A DNA stretch of 64,000 bases, from contig JAPLDF010000005.1 in the NCBI GenBank assembly GCA_026391835.1, positions 1-64,000 of the forward strand. Direction: 5' to 3'. Source of the DNA: Bacteroidota bacterium. Lineage in GTDB: Bacteria > Bacteroidota > Bacteroidia > Bacteroidales > FEN-979. Both the position numbers and the translations under genes were made by a program. The notes beneath the pieces are model-generated. The model worked only from the letters and a program-made list of their open reading frames with translations. It made no database searches and had not been told where the DNA came from. This document shows positions 60,960 through 64,000 of this stretch, piece by piece (the stretch's first letter is position 1; every line of letters starts with the position of its first letter).

Positions 60960-61660
60960 TTTAAAACAAAGGTCACCAACAACGGATTTAATGTTACCGG
61001 CGTTTGTGAAACCGACAACCTTGGCCAGAAGTCCCCCTGCGTTCTGCTCTCACCATGGATCACGAAGTATGGCAGCGATAAAATCTCCTTTGACCATGCC
61101 GTGAAAAAATACGACGGGACAAGAACCTTAAAAATTTCCCTGGTGAGTTTTCCGTCCCTGGCCGAACAATTGATATGGACCTATACCTGTATTGACGGTG
61201 AAACCCATTCATCTTCGCTTGTCCATACCATGAACGGTGTATATAAAGTCAAAATGGAATGGACCGGAACCGGTGGGAGTTCAACGGCGCAGCTGGACAA
61301 CCTTGTGATTGGCGGAACCTGCGATTCCAGCTGCCCAAGGTAAACCCGGCATCAATTATCAGTACAACCTGGTACAATGTATTGCCTTCCCAGGAATTTG
61401 ACCTTGCAGCCAACGGAACAGAAAACGGGCAAACTAATGCCACTTTTATTGTGTTCGATAAGGCAAGACGGTTCATTGTTCATGGGAACACAACCCCGGG
61501 AAGCCCGGTGGACTCTTATAAACAATTCCCGGTTTATATTAAATTCATGGAGAATGGCGCACCCGGTGAAGGGCGTACCAATAGGGCGCCCTTTTGTTCC
61601 CGGGAGTCGTTTTTAACTTTTAATTCACATGAAATATATGTATATTTGAATATTTGTTAA
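60960..61660 (+). pseudogene. Decayed secreted protein
   Basis: A coding-like frame opens after a stop at 60957-60959 without an ATG. It reads KVTNNGFNVTGVCETDNL and later AQLDNLVIGGTCDSSCPR before a stop at 61343. The next part (NPASIISTTWYNVLPSQEF and onward to about 61660) is coding-like in a shifted frame. The two parts look like one protein broken by an indel and lacking its N-terminus. Secreted nature is inferred from Cys and Asn/Gly content. The region ends before the adhesin promoter. Confidence 0.45.
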
Positions 61661-61726
61661 CAGATATACAGTTGCAGGACTACGCCCAACCGCTTTGCCT
61701 TGTTAATTAATGTTAATCAGAAGGTT

Positions 61727-64000
61727 ATGAAACGACTACTTTTACTGGCAATTTTATTGACCTGGGGATCTCTGCAAAAGGCATATACCCAGGTAACCGT
61801 CAGCGGTTCAACAGGCGCCAATGGCACTTACACCTCCCTTACCAACGCTACTGGCGCATTCCTGGCCATCAACAGCACGGCACAGACAGGGAACACAATC
61901 ATCATAACCATCACAGGAAGTTCATTATCCGAAACTGGTACCAACAGCCTGAATGCCGGCACCTGGACAACAGTTACCATTTACCCCACCGGCACGAACC
62001 TCACCATCAGCGGCAGTGTGGCCGGTCCGCTCATTAACCTGAATGGCGCCGATCATGTAACCATTGATGGCAGGGTGAATGCGACAGGTGCTGCCAAAGA
62101 TTTAACAATAATCAATACAAGTACAGGCACGACTGCTTCAACCATCCGGTTTATCAACTCCGCCGAATCAAATACCGTAAAGTACTGCACCATCAAAGGT
62201 TCTGAAACAAGTTCATCTTCCGGCAATAAATCAGGGATCGTCTTTTTCTCCACCTCCACTTCGGGCAACGGAAACGACGGCAATACCATCGACAACAACG
62301 ATATCACGAGCGATGCCGCCGGCAGGGCGACACACGCAATTTTCTCACTGGGGGCGCCGGGCTTTGAAAACAGCGAGAACACTGTCAGCAACAACAATAT
62401 TTACAATTTCCTGAATGTCTCTTATCCGTCCTGTGGAATACATCTCTATTCATACACTACGGCCTGGGCCATTTCGGGAAACAGTTTTTATGAAACCTCC
62501 GCCGGATTTGCACCCGATGCTGATGTCGTTTACAACGCGATTCAAATTGACAACTCCTCAGGAACCGGTTTTATCCTATCAGGGAACTATATCGGCGGAA
62601 GGTCACCGGCATGCGGCGGACTTGCCTGGACAAAAACCAATGCGAAGAATAACATATTTTTCGCCATCAACCTGAATGTTGGAGTAAGCACGGTAACGGG
62701 CATCCAGGATAACTTTATCAGGAACATCGCCTGGAGCAACTCAGGTGCGGCCACCTGGACAGGCATACAGGTTACGGTGGGCTCCGTGAATATCGGAACC
62801 ACCGCGGGCAACACGATTGGCGCGGAAACCGGAACCGGTTCCATTTCAGTAACCGGAGGCGCGACCGGGACCAATGTTTATGGAATCAATATAGCAGGTT
62901 CTGGCCTGGTGAATATCCGGAACAACAAGATAGGCTCCATACTTGCAGAGAACGACGGAGCTCTTGCAAGCAACATATACGCGATTAACAAAACCAACAC
63001 GGGCACCGGGTCCATCAGCGACAACACGATTGGCAGCACCGTCACGGCCAACAGCATCCGGTCCGGTTCAACCAGTTCTGCCAACAAACAAAGTGTTATC
63101 GGCATCAACAACACGAACGGAGCCAACCTGCTTACCATCAGCAACAACACGATAGCCAACCTTACCAACAGCACCACCAACTCAGCCACCGGTACCCCCG
63201 GAATGATCATCGGGATCAAATCCTCATCAGGGAACAATACCATTGCGAACAATTCGATCCATGATCTCACCATTGCCAATGCCAGCACCTATGCATCCGA
63301 TACGGCATCCATCTGCGGCATCGCCCTCACGGGGACCAATCAACTCAAAACCATCACCGGCAACCAGATCTTTAATTTATCCAACACAAACACCTCCTTT
63401 ACCGGCAGTGTAATCGGAATATATTTTGGTGCAACGGGCATGTACACAGCGAATTCGCATACCGTTACCGGCAACTTCATTCACGGTCTGTCGGTATCGG
63501 GCTCTTCATCAGGCGCCTCTGTCTATGGTATCAAGATCAATACCGGGCAGACCACCTATGCCAACAACATCATCAGTTTAGGAGGAAATACCGGGACAAC
63601 TTTGTACGGGGTTTACGAAACGGGGACAGCAAGCAACAACAACAATCTCTATTTCAACACGGTATACATCGGCGGCTCCCCTGCTGCAGGTTCATCAAAC
63701 AGCTATGCATTGTTCAGCGCCGTATCGACCAATACCAGGAATTTCAGAAACAACATTTTTGAAAATTACCGTTCAAACAACGGAGCCACCGGGAAACACT
63801 TCGCCGCATTTTTCGACTATTCTGATAACGCCCTGCTGACGCTGGACTATAACGACTATTATGCCCCCGGAACGGGCGGCTTCCTGGGACACTACAACAC
63901 CCTTGATCTCAACACACTCCCCCTTGTCCCCGGACTTGACGCCAAGAGCTTGGCCATCAACCCTCTGCTTGCAAGCGCGGGGGGCACTGCTGCCATCAAC
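61727..64000 (+). CDS. Giant secreted beta-helix adhesin, N-terminal part (cut by window edge)
   Basis: The gene starts at the ATG at 61727 with a signal peptide (MKRLLLLAILLTWGSLQK) and stays open to the window end, 758 codons. The product is a long, low-complexity chain of Thr, Asn, Ser, Gly and Ile with frequent 'NTI', 'NNI', 'SGN' and 'TGNxI' words, the signature of parallel beta-helix surface proteins. Such Bacteroidota proteins usually end with a type IX sorting domain, which would lie beyond the window. They are thought to take part in adhesion, gliding or polysaccharide binding. The exact function is not seen. Confidence 0.75.
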   Translation, partial: MKRLLLLAILLTWGSLQKAYTQVTVSGSTGANGTYTSLTNATGAFLAINSTAQTGNTIIITITGSSLSETGTNSLNAGTWTTVTIYPTGTNLTISGSVAGPLINLNGADHVTIDGRVNATGAAKDLTIINTSTGTTASTIRFINSAESNTVKYCTIKGSETSSSSGNKSGIVFFSTSTSGNGNDGNTIDNNDITSDAAGRATHAIFSLGAPGFENSENTVSNNNIYNFLNVSYPSCGIHLYSYTTAWAISGNSFYETSAGFAPDADVVYNAIQIDNSSGTGFILSGNYIGGRSPACGGLAWTKTNAKNNIFFAINLNVGVSTVTGIQDNFIRNIAWSNSGAATWTGIQVTVGSVNIGTTAGNTIGAETGTGSISVTGGATGTNVYGINIAGSGLVNIRNNKIGSILAENDGALASNIYAINKTNTGTGSISDNTIGSTVTANSIRSGSTSSANKQSVIGINNTNGANLLTISNNTIANLTNSTTNSATGTPGMIIGIKSSSGNNTIANNSIHDLTIANASTYASDTASICGIALTGTNQLKTITGNQIFNLSNTNTSFTGSVIGIYFGATGMYTANSHTVTGNFIHGLSVSGSSSGASVYGIKINTGQTTYANNIISLGGNTGTTLYGVYETGTASNNNNLYFNTVYIGGSPAAGSSNSYALFSAVSTNTRNFRNNIFENYRSNNGATGKHFAAFFDYSDNALLTLDYNDYYAPGTGGFLGHYNTLDLNTLPLVPGLDAKSLAINPLLASAGGTAAIN

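Overview
The window looks like a chromosomal stretch of an uncultured, probably anaerobic Bacteroidota (Bacteroidales-like) bacterium. The evidence is: two secreted repeat proteins with type IX secretion C-terminal sorting domains, a pyruvate:ferredoxin oxidoreductase, the sppA/folK/deoxynucleoside kinase neighbourhood, secreted proteins with the AMLDVKST motif, and promoters of the Bacteroidota form TTG-N20-TAnnTTTG (seen at 4081-4111, 30908-30939 and 45271-45301).

Region 1 (1-13435, all on the minus strand) is part of a tailed-phage prophage. It holds a terminase large subunit cut by the window edge, a terminase small-subunit-like protein, a PLD-like protein, a major capsid candidate, an S49 protease with a scaffold-like tail, other structural candidates, a 1297-residue primase-helicase and an excisionase-like HTH protein. 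Two features stand out. First, 11 copies of GTGNCAAC lie beside an AT-rich stretch next to the primase gene (8397-8663), including two inverted triplets; this is a strong candidate replication origin. Second, an AT-rich two-gene 'moron' (2738-4041) has its own promoter and sits just after a terminator that closes the capsid transcript. No integrase is visible. The right edge abuts a truncated esterase lipoprotein gene (13883-14035), which may be the disrupted integration target.

Region 2 (14-28 kb) holds a LytS/LytTR two-component pair, then a plus-strand thiol/metal redox cluster: a 35-residue Cys/Lys peptide, DUF1847, DUF302, a sulfide:quinone-oxidoreductase-like flavoprotein, an Fe-S stub, two thioredoxin-fold proteins, thioredoxin reductase and a DUF2202 lipoprotein. 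It continues into envelope genes (two beta-barrel candidates, a GDPD lipoprotein) and an ECF sigma/anti-sigma/Spy-like stress operon.

Region 3 (28-45.4 kb) is housekeeping: tRNA-Gly and tRNA-Leu, mutS, a SpoU-family rRNA/tRNA methyltransferase, a large OmpA-TPR outer-membrane protein, deoxynucleoside kinase, folK, sppA, a DHOD-like protein with nifJ, an RDD-domain fusion and tRNA-Glu. The spacers carry short tandem word repeats and hairpins.

Region 4 (45.6-64 kb) is accessory: T9SS-secreted propeller-repeat proteins, an AT-rich islet with a BRCT protein, a Dph6-like ATPase, NUDIX, paralogous secreted proteins, a glycosyltransferase, a Fic protein with candidate operator repeats, a TrpF homologue and the start of a giant beta-helix adhesin. 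It also holds several decayed genes (Cdd1, flavodoxin-family reductase, a secreted protein). All functions are read from sequence motifs; no database search was possible.
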